From: Corynebacterium pseudogenitalium
GTDB taxonomy: Bacteria > Actinomycetota > Actinomycetes > Mycobacteriales > Mycobacteriaceae
NCBI RefSeq assembly: GCF_024453815.1
Contig: NZ_CP072934.1
Coordinates: 1,488,001-1,552,000 of the forward strand
DNA: 64,000 nt
Direction of reading: 5' to 3'
Shown: positions 8,344 to 19,401 of the stretch, piece by piece
How positions within the stretch are numbered: position 1 is the stretch's first letter
How the letters are laid out: every line of letters begins with the position of its first letter
Translations under genes and position numbers: made by a program
The notes under the pieces: model-generated
Told to the model about the DNA's origin: nothing
What the model saw: the letters and a program-made list of their open reading frames with translations, nothing else
The model's database searches: none

Positions 8344-9642
8344 GCGCCCGTTCCGCCGATAAAGGCGCGGGGGCTGAACATTTTTCAGCCGCACGGACAA
8401 GTTATTAACTTCGACGACACGGTGCTTGCCCAGCTGCCTATCCAGCAACGTAATAACTACGCCAATAAGGATCACGGCCGCCGCCAAACCAAACATCGGA
8501 GTAAACATCATCATTGTCAGCAACATGCCGTACATCGTCGACCCCAGACCTGTTCCTCCGTCGAATGCGATATTCCAAATCGCAGAGGCCTCAGAGCTCT
8601 TCGAACGGGGCAAGCGATAGAACATCAGGGTGAGCGCCTCGTTCTGTACCGCGCCGAATCCAACACCGTAGATCAACGCTGCCAACGCCATCCACCACAC
8701 CGGCAGATCAAGAAGCAGAATGAGCGCGATGAGAAAGACACCACCTGCAGCAATGAACTGGCACGGAATGAGAATGCTGCCTGGGTATCCCTTGCGGTCC
8801 ATGACCTGACCCGCTGCGTACCGCGACAACATAGAAGCGAAGTTCATCACGCCCAGCATCACACCGCCAAGCGCCGCTCCCTTGGCCGGATCGAGATCGC
8901 GCATCGCCGCGGGAAGGAAGTTAGTAATTGCGCCATACGCTGAGGTGACGAACATCAAGGCCATGCCCGGAACAAACACAAGCCGCCACATCGGTACGTG
9001 GACGTGCGCCACGCTCAGCTCGTCGCGGTCTGCTTGTGGCACAGCTGGGATGAACATGCATGCCACCAATGAAATGAGGCCTACGCCCGCTGCAATGTAA
9101 TACACCGCGTTATACCCAATGACGTTGACCAGGGCGAGGCCCGTCGGCAAGCCGACCATCTGAGACAAGCCCACCATGATGCCCAGCGTGCCGGTCGCCC
9201 GCCCCAGCAAGCGACGCGGTACCAACTCAGCGACGACGGCTGCCTCCGCTACCGTCAGCGCGCCAAACCCAACACCGCGGATCGCGCTCACAGTCAGCAC
9301 TGTTCCAGCTTCCATTCCCAACGCGTAGGCGAACGCCGGAACACCCAAGAGCAAGGAAGACAGCCCCATAATCAGGCCAAACCCGAACTTGCGCAGCAGC
9401 GCAGGTGTCGCCATCTGTGTAAGCACTGTAGCGAGCATGAACACGCCGGTGGTAAGCCCGGCCAGCGTTTCGGTTCCTCCTGCATCGAGCACCGCCGTAG
9501 GAATCACCGGTAGCAGCACCGCCCATGCGGCGAACGCTGCCATCACCGCGAGCAGGACGGGCTTCATGCCGCGTGCCTTCCAAACGCTCGAGACCGAGTT
9601 GATTTCCTCAACAGTAAGCGGTGTTGGTGGGAAGAACTTCAA
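8341..9642 (-). CDS. Major facilitator superfamily transporter
   Basis: A 433-residue MFS protein with about 12 membrane helices, beginning near residue 26. The first half contains [35 protein letters not shown] and [28 protein letters not shown] helix 2–5 features. The second half starts after a cytoplasmic loop near residue 200 ([10 protein letters not shown]). The substrate is unknown; placement between hisB and hisH is conserved in corynebacteria, and export of an amino acid or other metabolite is conceivable but not shown. The start is TTG 9642: GGAGG lies nine bases upstream inside the end of the preceding small gene, and the two genes are one base apart. Start uncertain; ATG at the residue-26 methionine is an alternative. 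Confidence 0.88.
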   Translation of the reverse strand: MKFFPPTPLTVEEINSVSSVWKARGMKPVLLAVMAAFAAWAVLLPVIPTAVLDAGGTETLAGLTTGVFMLATVLTQMATPALLRKFGFGLIMGLSSLLLGVPAFAYALGMEAGTVLTVSAIRGVGFGALTVAEAAVVAELVPRRLLGRATGTLGIMVGLSQMVGLPTGLALVNVIGYNAVYYIAAGVGLISLVACMFIPAVPQADRDELSVAHVHVPMWRLVFVPGMALMFVTSAYGAITNFLPAAMRDLDPAKGAALGGVMLGVMNFASMLSRYAAGQVMDRKGYPGSILIPCQFIAAGGVFLIALILLLDLPVWWMALAALIYGVGFGAVQNEALTLMFYRLPRSKSSEASAIWNIAFDGGTGLGSTMYGMLLTMMMFTPMFGLAAAVILIGVVITLLDRQLGKHRVVEVNNLSVRLKNVQPPRLYRRNGR

Positions 9643-9643
9643 A

Positions 9644-9799
9644 CTACATAACCTCCATCATTGCCATGATCGCGAATGCGAGCGCCAGCGCAGTAGCCAA
9701 GGCTAACACTGCAGTCGGCACCCTCAATCCACGCTGGTACGTTGACCACACTCCGCCTGCGAGCACACCCGCCAACACGAAGAGGCCAAGCACTCCCAT
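9644..9799 (-). CDS. Small two-helix membrane protein between hisB and the MFS gene
   Basis: A short frame of 51 residues, starting MGVLGLFVLAGVLAGG and ending FAIMAMMEVM. Two hydrophobic stretches (about residues 2–17 and 28–49) flank a short polar turn with Trp-Ser-Thr-Tyr-Gln-Arg. GTGGGAGG lies 13 bases before the ATG at 9799; it is distant but the only strong ribosome site. An upstream in-frame GTG at 9820 would give 58 residues. The gene fills the space between the hisB stop and the MFS start, and its end carries the ribosome site of the MFS gene. A small membrane gene at this place is also annotated in C. glutamicum (between hisB and the transporter). Function unknown. Confidence 0.68.
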   Translation of the reverse strand: MGVLGLFVLAGVLAGGVWSTYQRGLRVPTAVLALATALALAFAIMAMMEVM

Positions 9800-9820
9800 A
9801 CTTGCTGGAATGCCTCCCAC

Positions 9821-12859
<3,039 letters not shown>

Positions 12860-12907
12860 TTTCGTGTCTCCCAGATTCAACAAATGAGCACAATACGTAC
12901 CGCAGCC

Positions 12908-12913
12908 ATTGTA
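12908..12913 (-). promoter_or_regulatory. Candidate -10 element of the hisDCB operon
   Basis: TACAAT on the minus strand, about 48 bases before the hisD ATG, in AGAATACAATGG. No convincing -35 hexamer is present at 16–18 bases. The leader between this element and the start is short, which leaves little room for the kind of long leader attenuator described for hisD in C. glutamicum. Confidence 0.4.
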
Positions 12914-12991
12914 TTCTCCGACAGGCGCGAAAAAGCTGTTCAGGCCAAAAAAGGCGTCACCCCAGAGCTTTCACCAAGGGAATAAGGTAGT

Positions 12992-13525
12992 TCACACTAT
13001 TTCGGGGGTGTCGACTGCGCGGATCACCATCCTCGACCACGCGACGAGTCCTGTGACGAATGGCGCAAGGCACAACGCCACTCCCGGGGCAACTATCGGA
13101 AACACGCTGAAGCGTTGACCGTCCTGGAAGCCGTCTGCATGCTCAGGCAAAGCTGTGAGCCAGCCCGAGACCATTCCGCCAACCGCCAATACAACGTATC
13201 CGGCGAGCGCGGCAACGATGAGCAGCCAGACAAACCATGCGAGCTGGCCCCCGCCTTGACGCGCTCGACCCGCAGCACCGACAACCAACCCGACTACCAA
13301 CAACACCACCGCTAGCCAGCCCAGCCCAGCAAACTGCGCATTCTGGATCGTTTCCGTTTCATCGATCATGAACGATCCATCCGACACAACGGTCACTATC
13401 GGGGGACGCAACCACGCCCACGCTGCCCCACCGATTACACCGCTGACAAGCCCAACGAAAAGCAGGCCGGCGCCAGCGTGGATCGTGGCGCGCGGCCTGG
13501 AGTCGAGCCGCTGTGCTAGTTGCAC
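12992..13525 (-). CDS. Conserved membrane protein of unknown function
   Basis: A 177-residue integral membrane protein. Hydrophobic segments are at about residues 16–39, 67–86, 94–117 and 142–163. After the first comes a WAWLRPPIVTVVSDG stretch, similar to actinobacterial DUF2567-type proteins; this family call is tentative. It starts with GTG at 13525 inside the end of the upstream lipoprotein gene (10-base overlap), with GGAAG nearby, so the two are almost certainly cotranscribed. No catalytic motif is visible. Downstream is hisD, 132 bases away with its own probable promoter. Confidence 0.7.
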   Translation of the reverse strand: MQLAQRLDSRPRATIHAGAGLLFVGLVSGVIGGAAWAWLRPPIVTVVSDGSFMIDETETIQNAQFAGLGWLAVVLLVVGLVVGAAGRARQGGGQLAWFVWLLIVAALAGYVVLAVGGMVSGWLTALPEHADGFQDGQRFSVFPIVAPGVALCLAPFVTGLVAWSRMVIRAVDTPEIV

Positions 13526-14205
13526 AGCTTCCAGCGACCGTCTTCGTGCGTGAAGAGCTGGGTCTGGGTCTTTTCGCCCTCGGAGTTATTCGACTTCACT
13601 GTCGCCGAAGCATGGTTGCCATCAACGCGGACGTCGCTCAGGGAAATTTCGGTCTTCGGGATCTCAATCGCCTGACCGGCCTCTTCCTGCATACGGGCAG
13701 CCTGCTCAATCACCTCGAGGGAAACGCCTTGGCGCTCCATCTCTTCCAGTGCGGGTTCGGTGATCTTCTTACAGGAGTTATCCAAGATGACGCGCGTCCA
13801 CTTTTCGAAGGACTCCGGGTTGGTCACCTTGCGAACCACTTCCTCCATTTCCTTGCGCTGCTCTTCGGTGCCTTCTTTACCGCCCTCGATTGGCTCGAAG
13901 GTTGGAACAGCGAACTCTCCGTCCTCAAACGGGTTCGCAATCGTTGGGATCGCGCCAGGCTCCCCTTGTGCCTCCGTCTGCTTTTTGTCGTCGGACTTCT
14001 TCTCGCCCTTTTCGTCCTTCTTCGGCTCTTCCTTCGCCGAATTCTCGGACTTATCTTTCTCGGAAGCCGTCGAATTCGGAGCGCTGGCAGCGGTGGACAG
14101 TCCGCCGCCCGCGGTCTCGTCATCAGAGCCACACGCAGTCAATGACATCGCCAACGCAACTACTGCAGCTGCAGCAACCTTGGAACCAGTGGTGGAAATC
14201 CTCAC
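13516..14205 (-). CDS. Secreted lipoprotein of unknown function
   Basis: A 229-residue protein with a lipoprotein signal: Lys near residue 9, a hydrophobic core AAAAVVALAMSL, and the lipobox LTAC (Cys25). After the cysteine there is a low-complexity region rich in Ser, Glu and Lys (about 30–80), then a folded domain of about 140 residues with two cysteines (SCKK near 144 and the penultimate CN), possibly a disulphide. It ends at HEDGRWKLCN. Start GTG 14205, with AAGGAG nine bases upstream. The gene overlaps the next membrane protein gene by 10 bases. Function is unknown; it may work with that membrane protein. Confidence 0.78.
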   Translation of the reverse strand: MRISTTGSKVAAAAVVALAMSLTACGSDDETAGGGLSTAASAPNSTASEKDKSENSAKEEPKKDEKGEKKSDDKKQTEAQGEPGAIPTIANPFEDGEFAVPTFEPIEGGKEGTEEQRKEMEEVVRKVTNPESFEKWTRVILDNSCKKITEPALEEMERQGVSLEVIEQAARMQEEAGQAIEIPKTEISLSDVRVDGNHASATVKSNNSEGEKTQTQLFTHEDGRWKLCN

Positions 14206-14385
14206 GACGTATCTCTCCTTACAGCGACCAGCACAACGGTTGTACCCGGCCTGTTACGTTAAAAATCGTTGATGCCAATTTTAACCACTCGTTTCTGCTG
14301 GCCCAATTACGCTCCGGTACAAAGTATCTGAACACTCTCTGTGAACTCGTTGTAAACGTCCACCCCCTCTCCACCGTGAGACAGG

Positions 14386-14391
14386 TAACAT
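14386..14391 (+). promoter_or_regulatory. Probable -10 element of the tetR-type gene (leaderless)
   Basis: TAACAT ends eight bases before the ATG at 14400, and no ribosome site is present. The upstream 194-base gap is shared with the divergent lipoprotein gene and otherwise holds only an 11-base imperfect palindrome ACAACGGTTGT at 14233–14243. Confidence 0.45.
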
Positions 14392-14399
14392 AGGCACAC

Positions 14400-14969
14400 A
14401 TGCACCTGTCCGTGGATCAGATCACGATCACTGCGATGGATTTACTCAGGTCATATGGCTTAGCCGATGTGTCAATGCGCAGGATCGCCAAGGAGCTCGA
14501 CGTCGCACCGTCAGCGCTGTATTGGCATGTGGCAAGCAAACAGGACCTTGTGGCTCGCCTGGCAGAGCACATCGTTGCGCCGCTCACAACCCCCTCCTCA
14601 CCAGCCGCATCCACGAGTGAAGCAGCCAGAATGCTCCGTAACTGCCTGCTCAGCATTCGAGATGGCGCTGAGGTGACGGTCACAGCAGTAGGCAATCCGG
14701 AGTCTCCGATACACTCCCAACTCCAGCGCTTTTTCATCACATCATTGGCTATGGAAATCGAAGGGGCGTCGACACCTCAGCTCCGCGCAACCGCCGATGC
14801 TCTCCTACACCTGATCCTTGGCAGTGCCTTCGTCCAGCAAACTGAATCCCAGCTGGTAGCGGCTACGAATGCAAGCGAAACGTTGCCACAATCACAGACC
14901 ATTGAGAGGGACGACTCGTTCGCATTTTCCGTCGATCTCATCATTCGGGGGCTGCAAGCGGGCTGCTGA
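14400..14969 (+). CDS. TetR-family transcriptional regulator
   Basis: A 189-residue regulator. The N-terminal helix-turn-helix is typical of TetR proteins: ITITAMDLLRSYGLADVS, then MRRIAKELDVAPSALYWHVASKQDLV, at about residues 8–52. The C-terminal part is the variable ligand and dimer domain. No ribosome site precedes the ATG and a -10 hexamer is eight bases upstream, so the mRNA is probably leaderless. It is followed after 63 bases by glgX in the same direction. A 12-base palindrome just before glgX (15003–15014) is a candidate operator, which would make glgX a target; this is inference. Confidence 0.88.
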   Translation: MHLSVDQITITAMDLLRSYGLADVSMRRIAKELDVAPSALYWHVASKQDLVARLAEHIVAPLTTPSSPAASTSEAARMLRNCLLSIRDGAEVTVTAVGNPESPIHSQLQRFFITSLAMEIEGASTPQLRATADALLHLILGSAFVQQTESQLVAATNASETLPQSQTIERDDSFAFSVDLIIRGLQAGC

Positions 14970-15002
14970 TTGCCAGGCTGGTGAGGGTTTCGCAATGCGG
15001 GA

Positions 15003-15014
15003 ACCCCCGGGGGT
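15003..15014. promoter_or_regulatory. Perfect palindrome upstream of glgX, candidate operator
   Basis: ACCCCCGGGGGT, a perfect 12-base palindrome, four bases upstream of the possible glgX -10 element (TATGGT at 15019–15024). Its place in the promoter spacer would suit a repressor site. The adjacent TetR-type gene is an obvious candidate regulator, but G/C-run palindromes can also arise by chance. Confidence 0.35.
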
Positions 15015-15018
15015 GCAC

Positions 15019-15024
15019 TATGGT
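15019..15024 (+). promoter_or_regulatory. Possible -10 element of glgX
   Basis: TATGGT ends eight bases before the glgX ATG and no ribosome site is visible, consistent with a leaderless start. No -35 element is recognisable. Confidence 0.3.
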
Positions 15025-15032
15025 GATTCCTT

Positions 15033-17216
15033 ATGATTCAAAGCTCTACTTCCCCAAAGCCCGCGAACGATATCGTCGTGTGGCCTGGTTCCCCATACCC
15101 GCTAGGTTCTACCTATGACGGTGCCGGAACAAACTTCACGCTCTTTTCAGGAGTTGCGGAGAAGGTTGAACTTTGCCTTATCGACGACGAAGGCGCCGAA
15201 ACTCGCATCGAACTTGAAGAGGTAGACAACCACGTGTGGCACGCCTACCTTCCAGGAATTACACCTGGACAGCGCTACGGCTACCGCGTCCATGGTCCGT
15301 GGGATCCAGCGAACGGCAAGCGCTGCGACGCGAACAAGTTGCTCGTCGACCCCTACGCGCGCGCTTTCGACGGCGAGTTCTCACAGCATTCTTCGCTGTT
15401 TTCCTATGACATCAACGCAGACGCTCCCGGAACGGGCCGCAACGAAGAAGACTCGCTGGGCCATACGATGCTCTCTGTCGTCATCAACCCGTTCTTCGAC
15501 TGGGGCGATGACCGCGCACCACGCATCCCGGATGAGGAAACCGTCATCTACGAATGCCACGTCAAAGGCATGACCCAGACGCACCCTGACGTACCCGAAA
15601 ACCTCCGCGGCACCTACGCAGGCATGGCACACCCAGCAGTGGTCAATTACCTCAAGGATCTGGGTGTGACGTCTGTCGAGCTCCTGCCTGTCCACCAGTT
15701 CTTGCAGGATGGGCGTCTGCGCGACCTTGGTCTGCGTAACTACTGGGGTTACAACACCTTTGGCTTCTTTGCCCCCGAGAACAACTACGCAGCTGCTGCA
15801 CAGCCGAGCGACGCCGTCGCCGAGTTCAAGGGCATGGTGCGGGCGTACCACGAAGCAGGCATGGAGGTCATCCTTGACGTCGTGTACAACCACACTGCTG
15901 AAGGCAACCACCTCGGCCCCACCATTGCTTTCCGCGGCATCGACAATGAGGCCTATTACCGCCTCGTGAACAACGACAAGTCCCACTACATGGACTACAC
16001 AGGCACCGGAAACTCCTTCAACGTGCGCGACCCTCACTCGCTGCAGCTCATCATGGACTCTTTGCGTTACTGGGTCACCGAGATGCACGTCGATGGTTTC
16101 CGTTTCGATCTAGCTTCGACCCTTGCGCGTGAGTTCTCTGACGTCGATCGTCTGGCAACGTTCTTCGACCTGGTCCAGCAGGACCCGGTTGTATCCCAGG
16201 TCAAGCTGATCGCCGAGCCGTGGGATGTCGGCGAGGGCGGCTACCAAGTTGGTAACTTCCCTGCGCTGTGGAGCGAGTGGAATGGTAAGTACCGCGACAC
16301 AATGCGCGACTTCTGGCGTGGTGAACCAGCGACACTTGGTGAGTTCGCATCGCGGCTGACCGGTTCTTCGGACCTGTACCAGCACAACGATCGCCGCCCG
16401 ACTGCGTCAATTAATTTCATCACTGCACACGACGGCTTCACGCTCAATGACTTGGTTTCCTACAACCACAAGCACAACGAAGCGAACGGCGAAGACAATC
16501 GCGACGGTGAAAGCCATAACCGTTCCTGGAACTGTGGCGTCGAGGGCCCGACGGATGACCCCGAGGTGAATCAGTTGCGCGCCCAGCAGCGTCGCAACTT
16601 CTTGACGACGCTCCTGCTCTCCCAAGGCACGCCCATGATCTCTCATGGAGACGAGCTGGCACGTACCCAGGGTGGCAACAACAACGTCTATTGCCAGGAC
16701 AACGAGATTGCGTGGATGGACTGGACACAGCTCGACGACAGCGAGCAGCTGCACGAATTCACAAAGCGCCTGATCGCGATCCGCAAGGCTCACCCGGTCT
16801 TCCGCAGGCGTCGGTTCTTGGAAGGCGGTGCGCTTGGCGCGGATGTGGTCGACCGCGAGATTGCTTGGCTAGTTCCTTCCGGCGAACTCATGACGCAGTC
16901 CGACTGGGACTTCGCCTTCGGCAAGGCCTTGATGGTGTACTTCAACGGCGACGCTATCGCCGAGCCGGATGCTCGCGGTCAGCGTGTGCGAGATGATTCG
17001 TTCATTCTGATGTTCAACGCCCACTACGAAGACATCGAATTCACGCTTCTGCCACAGGAGTTCGGATCAAGCTGGGAGGTGCTCATCGATACAACTGAGC
17101 AACTTGGCTACCCGGCGAGCACGCTGACAATCGGCGCCTCGGAGACCACAGTCGTCCCGGCGCGCTCTACCGTTGTGCTGAAGCAGGTAGGTGCCCCGGT
17201 TCGCGAGGACGCCTAA
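15033..17216 (+). CDS. glgX: Glycogen debranching enzyme (isoamylase type)
   Basis: GlgX hydrolyses alpha-1,6 branches left after phosphorylase has shortened glycogen. The 727-residue protein has an N-terminal CBM48-like domain (about 15–120) and a GH13 barrel. Visible GH13 regions: DVVYNHTAEG (282–291), nucleophile Asp359 in GFRFDLAS, acid/base Glu395 in IAEPWDVGEGGYQVG, and FITAHDGF (around 460) with the third carboxylate. A large part of the central sequence (NYWGYNTFGFFAPENNY) is typical of GlgX/TreX. It probably feeds maltooligosaccharides to TreY and TreZ, encoded 2–9 kb downstream. It ends in its own strong terminator. Confidence 0.96.
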   Translation: MIQSSTSPKPANDIVVWPGSPYPLGSTYDGAGTNFTLFSGVAEKVELCLIDDEGAETRIELEEVDNHVWHAYLPGITPGQRYGYRVHGPWDPANGKRCDANKLLVDPYARAFDGEFSQHSSLFSYDINADAPGTGRNEEDSLGHTMLSVVINPFFDWGDDRAPRIPDEETVIYECHVKGMTQTHPDVPENLRGTYAGMAHPAVVNYLKDLGVTSVELLPVHQFLQDGRLRDLGLRNYWGYNTFGFFAPENNYAAAAQPSDAVAEFKGMVRAYHEAGMEVILDVVYNHTAEGNHLGPTIAFRGIDNEAYYRLVNNDKSHYMDYTGTGNSFNVRDPHSLQLIMDSLRYWVTEMHVDGFRFDLASTLAREFSDVDRLATFFDLVQQDPVVSQVKLIAEPWDVGEGGYQVGNFPALWSEWNGKYRDTMRDFWRGEPATLGEFASRLTGSSDLYQHNDRRPTASINFITAHDGFTLNDLVSYNHKHNEANGEDNRDGESHNRSWNCGVEGPTDDPEVNQLRAQQRRNFLTTLLLSQGTPMISHGDELARTQGGNNNVYCQDNEIAWMDWTQLDDSEQLHEFTKRLIAIRKAHPVFRRRRFLEGGALGADVVDREIAWLVPSGELMTQSDWDFAFGKALMVYFNGDAIAEPDARGQRVRDDSFILMFNAHYEDIEFTLLPQEFGSSWEVLIDTTEQLGYPASTLTIGASETTVVPARSTVVLKQVGAPVREDA

Positions 17217-17248
17217 CTCCAGGGGCTTGACCGCCGTCAGTTTCATGT

Positions 17249-17293
17249 CCGGTGGGTGAGTAGTATGTGTGCTACCCGCCTACCGGATTTTTG
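17249..17293 (+). terminator. Rho-independent terminator of glgX
   Basis: A 15-pair stem between 17249–17263 and 17272–17286 (two G·T pairs and one mismatch, loop of eight bases), followed by ATTTTT. It lies 33 bases after glgX and separates it from the exonuclease gene, whose GTG comes 17 bases later. Confidence 0.75.
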
Positions 17294-17309
17294 ATTGGAG
17301 CCATACGCT

Positions 17310-18713
17310 GTGATTACTGCTAGCCGTGCGACGTTGAGTGTTTCGAATACGGAGCTGGTCGTCACCCCAACCCCCTTGGAGGCGGCGCTGGCTGGCTCCA
17401 GCGAGCCCACGCGCATTCCGATAGAGGCAATCACAAAGGTTGACTTGACCGAAGGCGATGACTGGAGCACGGGCACCGTCAGTATCACGTGTAGCGACAT
17501 CGTTGTAAACGTTGTTTTTGCGCCTGGCGCGGGCGCTGCGATGCGCGAGCTCGAGGATGCTATTTCTGCTGCACAGCGTGGCGACGCCCCGACGCAGGAC
17601 GCGCAGCGAAGCGGTTCAAGCGGTTTTCCTGGCTTTGATTTCGTTGCGTTTGATGTGGAAACTGCCAACCAGAGGTGGGGTTCTATCTGTCAGATCGGTG
17701 CAGTGAAAGTCATTGATGGTGTAGAAACTGACCGCGTTTCTTGGTTGTGTATGCCTCCGGAGCAGTGGGCCGAGTTTGACCCCCACAACGTCGCTATTCA
17801 TGGGATTCGTCGGGAGGACGTGGCAGACGCACCAAGTGTGGCTGACTGTATTGCGCAACTTGTCGAGTTCGCTGGTTCCCTCCCCCTTGTGGCTCACAAT
17901 GCGCATTTTGATAGCACTGCACTGTTTCAAGCTGCTGGTGCAGTCGGGATTGATGCGCCACAGTTGCTCTTCGCATGCTCGTTGGCGCAGGCGCGCTCGT
18001 GCGACCTTGATGTTGAGAACCACAAGTTGCCCACCTTGGCGTCTCACTTCGGCGTGCCGCTGGAGCAGCACCACGACGCCTGCGCGGATGCTGCAGCCTG
18101 TGCGGGCATCATGGTTGGCCTGGCCCGTCGGGCGCACTACCAGGGTTCACTTGTTGGGTTTGTCCATGACGCTGGCTTCACTTTGGGCTCGATCGATTCT
18201 CATCGGGTGACTCCAGTGCTCAGGGACCGATCCGGCGCGGGGCGTGCACTGCAAGCAGAAAGCATCGCCAAGGGAGGCATGCAGGCAGCTGCCGCTGCAG
18301 TTCCTGCACCTGCTGGAAGCAACCAAGCGGGCCCCTCTAGAAAGAGCACGCCGAAGCAGAGCAAGGGTCGCAAGCCAGCTCCGTGGCAAGCGGTGGCAAC
18401 CCCGGACACGGTGCCAGAACCGGCGCTCGATGCTGATGCTTCCTCGCCATTGTTTGGGCAGCACGTCACGCTGACCGGTGAGTTTTCTCCATTTGATAAG
18501 GGTGCGCTGTGGCAAGGCATTGCTGCTCAGGGTGGCCAGGTGGGCAAGAACGTGACGAAGAAGACCACCATCCTCGTTGTTGGCGAATGGGGGTCAATGA
18601 CCTCGAAGGAAAAACGCGCTCGGCAGCTTATTGAGCAGGGCCAAGACATAGCACTCTGGAAGGCCGACAAGTTGTTGGACGCCTTGGGGTTGAACGAGCA
18701 GCCACCGTTTTAA
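17310..18713 (+). CDS. DEDDh exonuclease with N-terminal PH-like and C-terminal BRCT domains
   Basis: A 467-residue protein in three parts. Residues 1–90 form a beta-rich region resembling short bacterial PH-like domains (tentative). Residues about 108–275 are a DnaQ-type 3'–5' exonuclease: FDVETAN (Asp115, Glu117; motif I), HNAHFD (about 196–201; motif II) and HHDACADAAA (motif III, DEDDh type). A Lys/Pro-rich linker follows, and a C-terminal BRCT domain (about 385–462, LFGQHVTLTGEF ... TILVVGEWG). It probably trims DNA in repair rather than proofreading with the replicase. Start GTG 17310 has GGAG nine bases upstream; a TTG five codons earlier is spurious. Confidence 0.85.
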   Translation: MITASRATLSVSNTELVVTPTPLEAALAGSSEPTRIPIEAITKVDLTEGDDWSTGTVSITCSDIVVNVVFAPGAGAAMRELEDAISAAQRGDAPTQDAQRSGSSGFPGFDFVAFDVETANQRWGSICQIGAVKVIDGVETDRVSWLCMPPEQWAEFDPHNVAIHGIRREDVADAPSVADCIAQLVEFAGSLPLVAHNAHFDSTALFQAAGAVGIDAPQLLFACSLAQARSCDLDVENHKLPTLASHFGVPLEQHHDACADAAACAGIMVGLARRAHYQGSLVGFVHDAGFTLGSIDSHRVTPVLRDRSGAGRALQAESIAKGGMQAAAAAVPAPAGSNQAGPSRKSTPKQSKGRKPAPWQAVATPDTVPEPALDADASSPLFGQHVTLTGEFSPFDKGALWQGIAAQGGQVGKNVTKKTTILVVGEWGSMTSKEKRARQLIEQGQDIALWKADKLLDALGLNEQPPF

Positions 18714-18757
18714 AACTTTTTGGGAACCATCGGCGGGTTTGAACGGTCTAAGTACAT

Positions 18758-19354
18758 ATGACTACTCATATGCCCGCTCCGTGCGCCCCTTCAATGCTTG
18801 TACCCATTTTCCCCCGTCTGGCCCGACGTTGTGAAGTCACGTCGAGTTCTTCGCGTGCGTGGCTCACGCCAGGTTTCGGGGCTTCGACCGCTTACATCAG
18901 TTTGGCGCCCGGGTTGGTGTGCGTCTTTGACTCAGATTCGGTGGAGGGCCTGACGCACCAGTCCATTGGCGCGATGGGCTTGACGGTCCACCAGGCGTGG
19001 AACTCAGCTGCGCGCATGCTGAGCACCGATCTTCTCGAGGGCCGAGTGATCTTGGACTACCTGCCAGCGGAAAATTCGCTAGGGTTCGGAGCACCGAAGG
19101 GAGTTCAGGTGCAAAGCTCTGCTGGGTATGCGGCGTCTTGGCTCGCTCACCCGCAACTCTTCTCGACGCTCTATGCTCACGTTGATCGCGTACTCATGCC
19201 GCACAACGAATTGCTGTTCTATTCCCGCGATCAGCAAGAACTCTTCGTCTTCGACGCCACCTTGGAGGAAGTTCTGGCGTTCGCCAATCCGGAGCACGTC
19301 ATGCGCTATTCGGTTGGCTTCCCTCTCTCTTGTGATTCTCGCGTCCGCAGCTAA
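18758..19354 (+). CDS. Protein of unknown function upstream of treY
   Basis: A 198-residue protein I do not recognise. There is no signal peptide and no clear membrane helix. It is mixed alpha/beta with a central region AWNSAARMLSTDLLEG and a C-terminal half rich in aromatic residues (HNELLFYSRDQQELFVFD). The start is uncertain: ATG 18758 has no clear ribosome site, and ATG 18770 or 18794 would remove up to 12 residues. It lies 44 bases after the exonuclease gene and 47 bases before treY, in the same direction, so it may be part of that transcript. Base composition is like its neighbours. Confidence 0.6.
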   Translation: MTTHMPAPCAPSMLVPIFPRLARRCEVTSSSSRAWLTPGFGASTAYISLAPGLVCVFDSDSVEGLTHQSIGAMGLTVHQAWNSAARMLSTDLLEGRVILDYLPAENSLGFGAPKGVQVQSSAGYAASWLAHPQLFSTLYAHVDRVLMPHNELLFYSRDQQELFVFDATLEEVLAFANPEHVMRYSVGFPLSCDSRVRS

Positions 19355-19401
19355 GTGCGTCTTGAGCTACTAGGGTGGCTGGTAACTTCAAGGAGGACGT
19401 A

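Noticed and set aside
12860..12991. A T-box leader in front of hisD, as reported for C. glutamicum
   Set aside because: No GGTGGTACCGCG-like core and no His-codon stem could be found; the gap is only 132 bases and the candidate -10 leaves a leader of about 40 bases.
14233..14243. ACAACGGTTGT as an operator for the TetR-type gene
   Set aside because: Five-base arms are too short to separate from chance in a gap of this size.
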